Shown piece after piece: positions 29,567-44,500 of a stretch of 64,000 bases of DNA (positions within the stretch are counted from its first letter, which is position 1; every line of letters begins with the position of its first letter). The notes under the pieces are model-generated. The model did not search any database and had not been told where the DNA came from. It was given only the letters and a program-made list of their open reading frames with translations. This DNA comes from Saccoglossus kowalevskii. Lineage: Eukaryota; Hemichordata; Enteropneusta; Harrimaniidae. The stretch covers positions 536,373 to 600,372 of the forward strand of contig NW_003124896.1 in the NCBI RefSeq assembly GCF_000003605.2, written 5' to 3'. The translations under genes and the position numbers were made by a program.

Positions 29567-32500
29567 ATGGCGGATGACGTGTTTGAAGGAAATAAATGTG
29601 TTCATCGAAAACAAACAACAAATTTCCAGATGGAGCAGCTGCAGGCGAATATTCCGAGTGCAGACGGGCCAGAGGAAGTACCCGAGCCTGGAAAGACGGA
29701 AGAGAGCTCAAACAAAAATAATCCAAGTGAGTAAACTTTGTTCGCGGCGGACCACTTCACAGCACAGCATTGCACAAGCACATATACACATGTACACACC
29801 CCATGAAGAAGGTCTGTATACATAATGTGTATGTTTGCATACAGTTATTTAAGTGGTGAAAAGCTAACTAAGTCGACTTGTACTAATCATTATTAATTTT
29901 AGAAATAACGATAACAAATTTGTAAAAATTAATAATAAATAATACCATTTATTTGGGTTTCCAGTCAGCACGTGACAGCGATAACAATATTAGTACCGAT
30001 ATGCACGTTATTGCAGACAGATGGATTCATAATCCCCCGTCCAGGAAATCTAAAAACATGGCCAGGTGTTCGAATATGGATTCAACCATGGAACTACAAA
30101 CGGTTGGTAGTTCCATGATCCAACACAGAATTGTCAGACTGGGTGGTACATTTGTATTGTAATACATTTGGTTGTCGGCTGCTCACTCAAACACCACCAT
30201 AAATCCTGCTATAGTAAAATAGGATGGACGTCTAAAAAAGAATTCACTCAATACATATGCATACATCAGCAATAACCTATTTTTCATACCCCATGCATGA
30301 GAATTTAATTTAAATTAAGTTTTAACAGGTATAATTAAAGTTTCTGGTCATTTTTAATTTGTATCTGGTTCATCTGTTTGGTCCAAAGCAGTGTTATCTC
30401 TTTTGCTGCGGATCCACCTGATTTTACTGTACAGGATCCAAGGCAATGTTTGAGTGCACAGTCGACAATCACTCGCTCTGACATGGATGCATGACTAAAG
30501 GCCAAATGCACTGTCTCAAATTCATACACTAACAGATGCGACTTTGGGCATACCATACAGAAGTTTTGCATTTGCATTGCTGGTTTTTGTGGCAAATTGC
30601 ACTTAACGTCATACTCAACAGACAATAGTGACATTTGATGTCTAGAGTTGTCTCCTGTCAAATACATTTTTTTTAAATAATAAACAGTTACTGGTAATGC
30701 CATCATGATTAATGCAAAGATTGCTTACTTTGGCTTTTATATGTTTTCCTTGAAAAATGTTGGGTAGCCATTATTTTATCTGTTGTATACTTCACTGCAT
30801 ATTATTGTACATCTTTCAGGTCTACCACTTTTCAAGTATATATCAGCTGAACTGACCAGAGGTTACTTTCTTGAACATGACGAAGCAAAGTATGCCCAAA
30901 AACGAGAAAGACTTTATGCATTTTTAAACATCCCCAAGGAAATGGAAAAGGTTTGTAATCATCAAACGACATGGTGTTAGATATTTGTCGATATCATATT
31001 ACATAAACCATATTTAAGCATGTGCATACCTAAATTTCAAAGGAGTTCTATAGTTAAAATAAATAATATTTTAATTATTAAATGCTTTTGTGGTGTCAAC
31101 GTTGTGACAATATTCATTTAACTTTACACCTACCAAATGATGACCCTCACTTATTTCATAATTTATATTAATATTTAAATGTCAAGTTTGCGAAGCTTAG
31201 GTTTAGTAGAGGGGGAAGGTATGGTATACAAGTCACAGGATATTCAACTTTTATTTAATTAAACTTGAATTAAAATGCAATTGTATTTTGAATTGCATTG
31301 TAATTGAGTTTAATTAATTAAACTCCAATTAAACGCAACCCTATATAGTGCTGTGTTTTAATCCAAACATAATGCATAATTATATTAAATGTTAATCTAA
31401 TGTGTGTCATTACAACGATGGTAAGATGTGTATGCATGTGTTCCACTGATATTTCAAGAACCATATGTTGGTTTTTAATAAAACTTCGTGCATAAATGCT
31501 GTGGGACAATGTGCAGACCTGATTAGTTTGCATGATCATTTTTAGCTGCTCCATGACTGTTCCACTGATATCTGAAGAACCACTCATTGGATTTTGATGA
31601 AACTTGGTACATAGATGTTCTGGGACAATATTTCATAATTTTTCGGTCTTTTCATTGATATCACAAGTTTTAATCACATTTCAATGAAACTTGGTACATA
31701 TATGGTCTGTGGCATTGCACAGACCTTATTAGTTTTACATTAATATATGTGCATATTAACTACCTGATTTGCATAATAATAAGTCTGTTTTCAGCTTTCC
31801 GTATTTCAATGAATCTCAGTACATAAATACTCTAAGACGATGCAATGATCTAATTAGTTTTGGGTTTGAATACATCCTCAATAATAACCAAATTTGCATA
31901 ATAATTTACTTTTCGGATTTCGTGCTTTATTTTAGGAATTAATCACATTATAATGAAACTTGGTACATATGTGCCTTAGAACAATACACAGACCTAATTA
32001 GTCTTGGGTTATAATGTATGCACAATATTTTTTTAATTTGCATAATAATTACCCAATTTTCTATCTAAATCACAAAAGCTAATTATTGCATTTACATAAG
32101 ACTATACAAGTGCCTGGGAACAATACTAAAGACCTGAATACTGTAAAATGACTAATTTTCACTGGGTTTAAATTTCACTGATTTACCATTTCAGGCATAT
32201 TCAGTGGGTTTTAAATTCACGGTTTCGTCATTTAGATAATGTGTTTTATGCTAAATTTTACATATTCACTGTGTTTTAATTTAGCGCATTTTTCCAGTCA
32301 GCGAAATAAGCTAAATTAAAACCCAGTGAATAATTACCCCTTTTACAGTAGTTTTGGATTGAAATTTGAGCATATTAATTTTTATAATCTGCATTGTGCA
32401 TCTCAAGTAGCAGACAAAAATTAGTTGCCAAGTTTCTTGTTTGAAATGAGAATCTTAAATTTTGAATTCATATTTTATAGGCCTCCTCACAAAGAAGTTC

Positions 32501-35500
32501 ATTCTAAGCTATCTTTGATTCGTTTGGTTTTGCTCAACTTCAATTTTGCACTTATCATTATTATGAAAACATACGAAAATACACAGCATGAACATTTTAG
32601 TGAAATATACTTTGGTTAAATTCAACAATGTAGCAAAAGCTACAAGGTCTCGCATCAAATATGTGAAACACGACTGAGAGTGGTCACACACACGTAAAAA
32701 TCACAAAAAACCATTTGCATAATTTTGTTTGGGGGAGGAAGACCATTCCTAATTTACTTGTAGTATTAGACAATGCATCTCTTTTCTTTCAGTTGATGAT
32801 ATATGGATTCTTTCTTTGTATGGATGCCTTTCTTTTTGTATTTACATTCTTGCCACTGAGGGTGCTGTTAGCTTTGTTCGGTTTACTTACAAGACCATGT
32901 CAAGCTCGAAGCGGGTAAGACGTTTTAATAAACCACACCACGTGGCTATATACGTCAATGTCTGGATATAATATTTTGTGTATTTCTTTTAAAAATAATT
33001 ATTGTAAGACTTTGAAAACAATGTTAAATTTGTTAATTAATTAATTTAATTTTTTTATTTTAGGATAGGATATAAAATTGATTCTGATACTTTGGTTTTG
33101 TCACATTTCATAAATCGTTTTTATAATATTAAATTGTACAAGTGTGATTTCTTTTCTGTCTTTCAACACTAGAGGGCGTATATTAGAACCTTCCCAGATC
33201 TGTGACATATTAAAGATGTTTATAATGGTAGTATGTAGTTATCTAATGTGTTTATTAGATTTTTCTATGTTATATCATATCGTGAGAGGACAAGCAGTTA
33301 TCAAATTATATATCATATACAATATGCTAGAGGTGAGTATCGTGGATTACAATATATTTTTTAACTTTTTCTCACCCAAATTTCTCTGCGCTTTTTTTAC
33401 ATTCAAAAATATTTCTGGAAATGAACCCTAATTATGCAGCTAGCAGACAACATTTGAGTCAATTTTCAGTTTTCACTGAACACATTTGGCTATTTTTGTC
33501 CCAATTTTCTTTAGGAAAGTGTTGACTGTAAACGGGACTATTTCGTGAAATTGTGATGAAAAGAAAGAACTGGTGGTGAAAAGGGTAAATGGCGGTTGTT
33601 GTTGCTGCTCTGCATTATGATTTCTATGGGACCCATAGCAATGTATACAACGTGTGTGAATTTGAACATTCACTGTGGGACCACCACTGCCTCTTTAAGC
33701 TTGAAATTATTTTTGCTAATTTACCCCTTAAGTGAGAATAAACTTCAGGTGAAAATAAAGGTGACAATACCATGTATGTTATAAATTATTTATAATGTAA
33801 ATCTCAGTATTGGAACTCAAACGGCAATTACACATTGTAAGAAACGCATATTTAATTGATGCGTGAGTACACATCAGCAGAATGGAGGGAGAAGCCTACC
33901 TCGACAATCCAGTGTCTTATTTGGATTTGAATGAAACTTCATTTATTAAAGGTATATAAAACCCCATGTAATATAACAAGGTTTTGTTGAATTATTTTGT
34001 TATTTTATTATCACACAGATACAGGTATGGTACATCCTAGGTTAACGATTTGAGCACAATAGTAAACCCTTGTCAATACTTGTAAAATAATATCAAAAAT
34101 TTTTTTCATAATTTTGATTAAGATCTTTAGCCAATAGGAAATTATGTCCATTTGGCCCAAAATACACATTTTTGCTGTAGGAACATAGTGTTCAAAAGGT
34201 TAGCAAAGAGTAATTTTTATGAAAGTCGCTGTAACTCCCTTTTTCACGTACCGTACTTCAGTAAACTTATGACCTCCTGACTCATAGAGTTAATTTTTAT
34301 TTCTTCAGGTTGCGGATAGATTATTTTCTTCATTTGGTCAAGATATTTTAGATTCCTTATTTTGGACTGCCACAGAGCCAAGACATAAAAAAAGACATCA
34401 TTTTGGTCTTGTTCCACATCTTCTGCTCGCCATCATTTATGTATGTATCCTTTTTAACTTTCTCACAGCGATCGACATGCCTTGGTAACGACTGGCGACC
34501 ATTTTGTATCTCTAACATGATTTTACTGATTACATTCAACTGACCATGTAAATTATACATGTACACAACCTAATTCAAGATGGCCGACTGAGAGCCATTG
34601 TTGTGTTTAAATGATCTTGGGCCTCCATGGACAGATTTTATTCAAACCTTGTACATTACCAAAGATTTGTCTGAGATTGAACTGCCTCATTTTTTTAATA
34701 AGTCCGAAAACGGGGACTTATAATTCGGTCTCCGTCCGGCGGTCTGTGCGTCCATCCGGAGTCATATCTCAGAATCCCTTGGACCGATTCCGTTCATTCT
34801 TTGCATGTGCCTAGTACTTTATGTGAAACATATGCACATACAGTGGTTTAGTGATTCGATTCAAAATGGCTGACTGGCAGCCATCTTGTTTTTTGAAACA
34901 TGCTTTGTCAGTATTCATTCAAACTTGGTACATATATTATACTTGTTATGATACATGACCATTTCTTTCTCAATTAGATCAAAGATGGCCGACTTGCAGG
35001 CATCTTGTTTTGTTTTTTATATGCGGTATCTTGGACGTGCTCTGTCAGTTTTCATTCAAATTTGGCACATACTTTATACATGTTAGGATACATGACAATT
35101 TGTTTCAAAATCTGATAAATGGCCGATTGACAGCCATCTGACTTTTTGGCCTTACTACTATATTTCCACAATTTATGTACCATTTTCATTCGTATTTGGC
35201 ACATACATCATACATGTCAGTTTGTTTCATAATCAGATCAAAGATGGCAGAATAACGGCTGTTTTTATTTTTGACCATATTACTACTACACTGAACATGT
35301 GTTTTGATGTAAATAAACAATCTGTTATATACGCCACCTGGGACTCAGATTTCAAGGATACACTCGCGACAACCCCTCTGCTTTAATATGACGAGCACAA
35401 AGAGAACTTTAAAAAATTTAACTGGGACTGTGTCATTTTCAATATTTTAATGTTTTAAATATTTTTGTGCCAGATAACATTTCCGAATTTTGAATTCAAA

Positions 35501-38500
35501 GCTGTCTCTCCTGAGTTTCTTGTCTTAGATTCTATTTGCAAGTGCATGTGGGAACCAGTCACAGGAACCTAATACTGTACTCAGATTTATACTACTGTGT
35601 GAACAGTTGGTTTCCTGGTGCATTGTGGGCATGCTAGCCAATGTACCATTTCATTTACTTCTTAGTAAATATCTATCATAAGACGTATGTGTGCTTTCAC
35701 TCCAAGATAACCTTACAATAAAAATGTATGGGGACTGCATAATATCATGACTTGTTTTCTATACTTGGTTATATTCTTAACTATATTTTCAGTTTTTCAT
35801 GCCATTCTAGTTTTATTTCAAGCTACTACGCTAAATGTAGCTTTAATTCTCACAATAAAGCTCTATTAACCATCATGATGTCAAACAATGTAAGTAGAAT
35901 TTATATTTTTAATTCTTACCGTAATCTCTTTTAGCAAACTCCATTTAGACGCCCTCTAATGACATTACAAAGAGATTATTGTGCACTTTTATGATTATGA
36001 CGATTATGAATAATAATAACTAAATATTTATTCATTTATAAATATTAGCTACCATTTTACTGATTCAAATAAAGAGTTACTTTTTCTTCTGGTTTTCTAG
36101 TTTGTTGAATTAAAAGGTAGTGTTTTTAAAAAGTTTGGAAAGAATAATTTGTACCAGATGTCTTGCAGCGGTAAGTATGTCATGACGATAAGATAGTCTT
36201 GTGTTTTGATACAATGTATATGTGTATTTTCACAAAATTTTGAAGTTATACCTTGCTCTATATGTAGATGAAGGGAAAGACAGCTTACCTGCTGGAAAAT
36301 GATCGTAATTGTATCCATTATATGCTTTTATGTGGTTTTAGCTCAACTTTTGTTCATTTTCCCTCATGTAGGAGTTGACCCCTAAAAAGTTGCACATCCT
36401 GGTACTTTCTAGTACAAATTATAAATCATAAATGGCAATTTTGCGATTAAACTCAAATAATGCAAGCAGTTGTCGATGAAATGTACCTTTTTATCTATTT
36501 TCAATGCATGAACCCCCATGCACATTTCACAAGGCCCCTCATGATCCCTGATAAGTTTTTAGTTGGATCCTGACTTTGCGGGGGACCACTGTATTAAATT
36601 CAGTGAACCTTTCACATTTAAAAATGTTATTGTGTTATTTTTTGTAACCAAATTTAATTTGTAATTTTTTAAAAAATTGTTTGTAGATGTGAGAGAAAGA
36701 TACCATTACTGTGTGTTATTATTTATTGTTACGTTAAGAAATATGACTGAATTCAATTGGAATTTTGGTGAGTCTNNNNNNNNNNNNNNNNNNNNNNNNN
36801 NNNNNNNNNNNNNNNNNNNNNNNNNNNNNNNNNNNNNNNNNNNNNNNNNNNNNNNNNNNNNNNNNNNNNNNNNNNNNNNNNNNNNNNNNNNNNNNNNNNN
36901 NNNNNNNNNNNNNNNNNNNNNNNNNNNNNNNNNNNNNNNNNNNNNNNNNNNNNNNNNNNNNNNNNNNNNNNNNNNNNNNNNNNNNNNNNNNNNNNNNNNN
37001 NNNNNNNNNNNNNNNNNNNNNNNNNNNNNNNNNNNNNNNNNNNNNNNNNNNNNNNNNNNNNNNNNNNNNNNNNNNNNNNNNNNNNNNNNNNNNNNNNNNN
37101 NNNNNNNNNNNNNNNNNNNNNNNNNNNNNNNNNNNNNNNNNNNNNNNNNNNNNNNNNNNNNNNNNNNGTCATCTATGTACAGCTATTGAACATCACCTTG
37201 TTTTAGATACTGGCGCTTTATAAATTACGTATTATTATTTTTATTGTCTTCATGGATGAGGACACAGACTACCCTTGATTGATCATTCTTAATTTTCACA
37301 CATTGAATTATGAACACGAGATCAATTTTACAATCGGAGTGAGCAATTTAGTTTCATGTGGTTGTGATTTTTACAGTGTTTCAAATAACTTCTCCTCATC
37401 GTCGCGTGTCTCAAATGGAAAACAGCACCTCACATATTTTTTTGGAAATTCTGTGTTTCGATAAAGTGTGCCACATTTGGTTGAATGGGAGAAATATATT
37501 TTGTTTTGTTTCATAGGATGTTTTGTATGTGCATAAAGCAAAATTTAAGATATGTTAAATGTTGTCATGTATTAAATACTAATTTAAACCACTGCATCAT
37601 TTTAAAATTTTTCTTGGAAAGAAGAAAGGAAACAACATTTTTTTGGCTAATTGGCTCAGGAGTAATATTTTTCATTTAAATGCTTAATGATATTTTGAGT
37701 CATACATTACCTGGCTAAACTCATGAGGGCGGTGCAATCCAATTACATGTTTGATTGTAGATCATTTATGGGAACTGATGCCTGATGTCCTGACTGTACT
37801 AGTGGCTGAAGTCTGTGTAGATTGGGTGAAACATGCATTCATCACAAAGTTTAATGAAATACCTGCTGATGTAAGTTAACATTTTTATTACATAGGTTTT
37901 TTTGTTTACATAAGTATATTTTGTTGCACCTGTTATATTGGCATTTCCATTGTTGATATGCAAATCGGCTAAAATACATAATATTTTAGGATTTTAAAAT
38001 TGCATCACAGAACTATGGGAAATGCAACAAAATGGTTTTAGTCGCGAGTTTGTTGTTATTGATGACATGGCCAAATGACACAACAAAATTTTTAGGTTAT
38101 TGATGAGAAGATTCTTGGAACTTGAGTGTTATGACACCTGATTTAATTTGTTTTATACTTATTTTCATTTCATCAAATTATATATTCCATAAGATGTTTT
38201 TGATAAAATCTGCTTTTAAAATATAATTTCAAGGTGAATTCACTGAATCTACAAATAACTAGATTTTTAAGATGTATGCTAACAGCATGGTCAGGTTTTG
38301 TTTGTGTGGAGCTATAGGGATGGTCACAAAATTACATGAAAGGGGGTTCCACAGTCTTCTTTGTTAAAATGGTTTGGGCTAATGAGTGTTATACCAAAGA
38401 ACGGGATGGGTCTAGAGTACGATGCAGAACAGACGGAAAGTTTTCTTACTTTTGGTAAAGAAGAAGTCAGACTGGAAGATTGTATGACTAGAAATTTAAC

Positions 38501-41500
38501 TCAAAAAATAATTGAAAACCAGTTTATCAACCCTTGATTTGAAATTTACTTTATGCACCAATTAAATATCAACATAGACAGTTGGGAATCTTTTTACAGA
38601 CTACCACTGATAGCAACTATAGATACAAAGCTAAGAGAATTTCAGTTTAAGATCCTACATAATGTTATAACCACAATGTAAAATTATTCAAAATGAAACC
38701 ATCAGGAGTGGAGAGTGCACAATGTACATTCTGTGAATCAGAAGAGGAACCAATGATATACCTGTTTTACAAATGTCACGTGTAGAGATGTTTTGGGGAA
38801 GTCTTTTAATGCTGTGGGGAGGGAAAATAGATTTACTGCACAGACTCAAAGACTGGCAGATTATATTTGGAGATGAATCACTCTCATGTCTCACAATTTT
38901 CTTGTACTGCTAGGAAAATGACATATACCGGTATTATATCTCGGTGTGAAAAAATCAAACCAGATTTTCATGTTTTTAAAACAGTATGTGAAAACAATAC
39001 AAAAAACAGAATTGTACATGCTAAGAGAAAAAACAAAACCAGATCCCCCAACAAAAAATGAAGAAAATATGTAGATAACTTTCAAGATACAATTTAATGG
39101 ACATGAACACTAACTTATAGGAACATTTAAATGAAAATACACTTGTTGGAATTCAAACGAAAAGAAAAACCCAGGTTAACAAACATAGAGACAAGAATCT
39201 ATCTGTAATTATACTTTTTTTAGAAGAAATTGTTATGTAAGTTAAGCATCCAAGAAATGCAACTTTTAAAAGAAAACTCCAATTAAAAGTGATAAAAGAT
39301 GTTTTTGAAATTCTCTGTTTACAAGTTGTACAATTTTTTATTGGGTCACCAGGGAATGAGCATAACTAGGTACATTACTGAAAATCTTTGCATCCGTGAT
39401 GCGTCATATCAAGATACAAAGGTTACGCTAGATGTGACCCAGATATCTCGCATCCAGTATACATCACATGTAGTATAGAAGATCATACTTTGTCAAGTCA
39501 GTCTTGGGTAGTCAATCTACAAATGTAAAAACAAAAACTATCTTTGTATGGAATATTAAAAAATTTTTATTTAACAGTTTTTGAATATTTATACTGAAAA
39601 TATTTAACACGGAATACTTGTAATCCTATGTCCTTACGTGTTCCACTATTTTTTCAATTGCATATTGAGAACAAGTATAAAGTTTGGATGGTGTTTGTTT
39701 TCTAGTGATTGTTGCTTTCATAAATTTATTGCATACTTTCCACTGGCATGGTATCTCTCCTGTTAACGTCTTTGTGTGTTCTTTTAAACTGCTTTGGTAG
39801 TGAAAACTCATGTTACATATCTTGCATTGATACACGTTAATATTGTCACCAGAATTCAGATGTTTTTTCATCATGTGATATTTTAGGTTGGATTTGCGAG
39901 TGAAACTTTTCTCACATTTATTGCATTTGTGTTGCTCATTTGAATGAGCTCTGGTGTGCATGGACAGCGTGCTCTGCTGTGCGAAACATTTACCACATAT
40001 GTTACATTGATATGGCCTTTCACCAGTGTGTATTCTCTTGTGCTGGGACAGGCCGCTTGTTGCTGTGAAACGCATACTGCATATTTTGCATTCATACGGT
40101 TTCTCGCCTGTGTGTATTCTTACGTGTTCTCGTAAAAAGCATCTTCTGGAAAAATATTCACTGCATACCTCACACTGATATAGTTTCTCTCCACTGTGCG
40201 TGTTCTCGTGTCTGTTCAGGTCATATAGGGCGTTAAATGTTTTATCACAGACTGGACAAGTGTATGAACTCTGGCGACAATGTATTCTCACATGCTGTGT
40301 TAGATAGTGTTTGGCAGTAAAACATTTATCACATTTATTGCATTTGAGACCGTCTTCTTTCACTTGAATTTTCGGAGTTGCTGAATTCAATCCACTCAGA
40401 GCAGAGTAGTTCTCTATTGTGTGGACTCTCATGTGTTCTTTTAGGTTTTTTGAAAAAGAAAAACGCAGATCACATATTTTACATTGGTGTTGTTTCTTGT
40501 TTTCATGCGTTTCCATATGTTGATCCAGGGTTGCAGTCTCGGTGAAACACTTGCCGCATATGTCACACATATAGTAGTCAGTATCCATGTTGTAGTCGGT
40601 GTAAATTACTCTGCCACTTCCGAGTCCTATTCTCACTGTTTTCGTCGTGTTTACCTACGTGAATCTCCTCCAGTCTTTACATTCTGGCATCTCATTGACT
40701 CACTACTATGCTATACTTTGGCAGTGACAGTGACAGTGAGGTTGTACAGTTCAAGGTTGTTGTGAGTTAATATCGTCAGAATTTCCTCATATTGTACTAA
40801 CCTTCAGATTAGTTCTATGCACTTACAGTAGCCATTTTGTTTAGTGCCCCCTAGCTTGCTCGCAAAAGAAACCGCTGACTGTATAGTGCCCTTCAGTTAT
40901 ATCATGGAGGTAATTTCTACCTCCATGGTTATATATATTTTATTTTATATATTTATTTTATTGTTTTTTATGTTTTTGTTACGTACTTGTGATTCGGTAT
41001 TTTTTTAACTATCGCCACATACTTCTGAACCAATGCCTATGTAACGAGATTTCAACGAGACCTCTGGCTAGCTAACTGATGACGTCACCGGTCAGAGTCA
41101 GGTCATAAACACATTCAAATAAAATGGCGGATTATACCGATGCTGGCGATGAACGATCGGGAAAACACGGCTTTTCGGTAAGTTTATCCATGGTTTATTA
41201 TTGTCAAATGCAGCGAAAATCATATATGAGTTTTATGATTATATTGTGGCTTAAATCATAATGGTTTCAATTTAGGTCGTTATTTTGCATGGTCTTTCCG
41301 GAAGTGACAATTTGTTTTTATATCGGTTCGGTTAATATATCCATGGAACTATAAACCCTAGATCCATGATATATCCAACTTTTTCCGGTCGCTTGCCATG
41401 GAGACGGGTGATGTTTTGTTGACAATCGGACCAAAAGCGTCCACGGTATTAAAGCCGTAGCTGTAAATATTAATCAAAATATATCAACATAATGTACAAT

Positions 41501-44500
41501 AACTCTTTATTGAAGTAATTGAGCTGAAATAAAATATTTCTTTATATTTGGAACACATCACAGTTGATCAGGAGATATTTTTTTTGCTCCAATGTTCAGC
41601 TCCAATTTAAAATCAGTTTGGGATCTAATTGTTGTATTGTTTACTGTAGCTGTTTTAATACATTGTTCTAATCTACTTCTTTTTTGTTTCCATTTTAGTT
41701 AATTTTGCTCAGTGTTTGGTGTAAAGTTGAAGCGATGACTGAATAAACGAACCTTGGCTGGTGATGATGCAGCAGGAAGTGTGTACATTTGTTGGAAATG
41801 AAAAAAAACATTCATTATATATATATATAATTCAATATATGTATTTATATATTCAATATTATATATTTTTACTTACTTTTTCAACTTGATTGATGTCCAT
41901 AATATTTTCTTTACGGTATCAATAACGTAGTATTCTATTCTATTCAATGTAATGACAAGAATTGTAAAATGCTGTGGAATCTTTTTTGTGAATAATAAAT
42001 ATACTACTAATTTTCTATTAATTTATAGTTGTACATGATTTGGTGGGCAAAATATAATGTACAGGAAAATTGCTCATAGAGTATTGCTACACTAAAAAGT
42101 ATGAATTGCAAAAAAATTTATACTAGAGCGAGAAACTGACACTTTCTCGCAGCTCATCTACACTTGATATCCTCTCCAATAACTGATATTTTTTGACGTG
42201 GTGGTGAATAAAAACTGTTTAATGGCGAGAATCCAAGTTCCAACTGATAAGTGGTGAAAATTATCAAAGGCCAACAAACAATTTGCGACAAAATGTATCT
42301 ACATGGCAGAACAAATTATCACCAATACCGCTGAGAACTGCGAAAAGTGTGTGCTTCTCACACTTTACCAATTTGAGGTGCGAGTGACAGTAATAATAAT
42401 GCAGTCACACTAAATGTTACTGCAAATAAAGTACACAATAGGTCCATTCAAATACATTTGTAAATTCTTTATGTCAAAGAAATTTAAAATATGCAGTTGT
42501 ATTTTTCTGTACTATTGACAAAAAATGTGTCGATCGTAATAGCCAAATAATTCCTGCTGGATAGGGCTTTGGCAATCAACCACACATTTAGATCACCAGA
42601 ACAATGACAATCTAGATGTTACATGTCCATGGCCATGTTTTGTGCAACTCTCAATAAAATATGTTTAAGATTCTAACAACATTTTCCCTGGCCAACTTTT
42701 GATTGAGATGATTGTCTTCAAAATGAAACTCATGCCATGCAACACGATCTTTTTCTTGTTAATTATTTCCTCCAATGAGAACGCTTTTGGCCATTATAAA
42801 AAAAAACTAGCTGTGATTTGAACGGGATTTATATGGGCATGTAACGGTTTTCCCCAAAATGACAAGAATATTCACTAAAATTAAAAAATATAACTTATCG
42901 TCACAAAATGAACAAATCTGTCAAGGTTTCTACATATAAATTATCAAAGCTAGTAGGGTAGCCATTTTCAAGAAGTCAAAAATAGCATTTTTCAAAAATT
43001 CGATAAAATTAGAAAATTGAAGGTATTGTCGAAAATGAACAAATTTTACTAAGGTTCTTTGAAAATGAACAATATTGACTAAGGTCTACATGTTAAATAT
43101 TAAAGCAATTGTTTACAAGAAAATATGGTACTATTTACGAAAAAATTACAAAAATATTCATGAAAATTAGAGCTTTGAAGATATTATCACAAAATGAACA
43201 AATCTGAGAAATCCATCTGCCAGGGGTAATTCTGTTTTTTGAGAAAAACTCAAATATTATGCTTAGAATAGCAATTTAAAAGTGGTTGCCATACTAGACC
43301 ACAATAAAAACGTATTTCATCATTAAAAACCCACTAAAATTAATGTCATTTTTACCATGGCTGTATCATCATAGATGAAGGTTGATGTATACCGATATGA
43401 GGATAATATATTCCCCAGTTATTTTTTGTACGCGTTTTATTTATATTTTTTACAATATTGGTTAAATTTTACCTAAAATTGTCTTCTTTTGTAGTTACAA
43501 TAACACAAACAATTTTAATCTGATCATCTTCAAATTTGGAAATCTTATTATTCACTAAAAAATTTCAACCAAGTTCAATTTTGGTGTAACTAGCAAGTGC
43601 AATATCATGGGGTGAAATTTGACTGAAATAAGACAAAAATTAGACATAGAAATAAGTGGAGAGAATAAAGACATTTGTACTGCCGATAATGAGAACCAGA
43701 TGTAATATTCTCTCCAAGATCCGTTAATTAGATAAAGGTAAATCAATTTTTGTTAGTATAAATCAAAAAAGTGAAAAGTTTCAGTGTTTTCCCACCTTTT
43801 TGAAAACTGGCGAGTATTTTTTTGGCTTTATATATATTGGGTACTGCACTATTATTTGAGAACCTTTATACAATTATTTTACAAGGAACGTTGAGATTAA
43901 TACAACACCGAACATGCTAAGAATCTTTTGATGCGCTCACAAAGTTTATTATTCCGATGTATTTATGATGACAAAAAAGCTGTGAAACAAATACATGAGA
44001 TAAATAGGGTCTTGAAGTTGTGACTGTGTGATATCAGATTCTTTAAATGAGTCGATTCATATGTTTTTCGTCAAAGACTTGGAACATTATTAAAATCACT
44101 AAACTTTAATAAATCTGATATCACATGGTCACTCATGAAATATCCACTAATTATTCAGCATATGGTGAATGCAATTTTGGTTGACGTACACTTTCTATTG
44201 GAGATGGTGTGAAATATTATTTAATCATTTAAACAGAATTATTTTTATAAAATGTTTGCCTGCAATTGATATCTTCTTATTTACTTTTTTGAACTCACTT
44301 TAGGTTTATCAGGAATATCGAGTGAGTCTCGCACGGGATATGATCAGTAGTCGGCAGATAAATGTGAGTATATGGTAACATTAGATCAATAAAATAGTAT
44401 TTTGTTCTCATTAGATTTTACCATAAACAACCATACTGTATGAGTTTTTATTTCACTAGATTTTAGTTTTGCTTATTACACTGATGGCCACCAATGATTC

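Larger units (their letters stand above)
30951..32792. other. TAPT1 intron 2: repeats
   Basis: It holds a diverged ~120-bp tandem array (31430-32138) and a palindromic MITE (32139-32350). The antisense frame at 30335-30706 in intron 1 has no recognisable domain. No further gene is supported here. Confidence 0.5.

Noticed and set aside
30335-30706. 123-codon antisense frame in TAPT1 intron 1
   Set aside because: No domain, no conserved motif and no promoter; low-complexity surroundings.
33876-33955. MEGEAYLDNPVSYLDLNETS frame before a GTATAT donor inside a TAPT1 intron
   Set aside because: Its phase does not fit the next exon, and there is no promoter or acceptor to make it an alternative exon.
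34683-34810. GTCCGTCCGGCGGTCTGTGC-type stretch considered as a SINE
   Set aside because: No RNA polymerase III boxes or A-rich tail were found; more likely part of the neighbouring tandem array.
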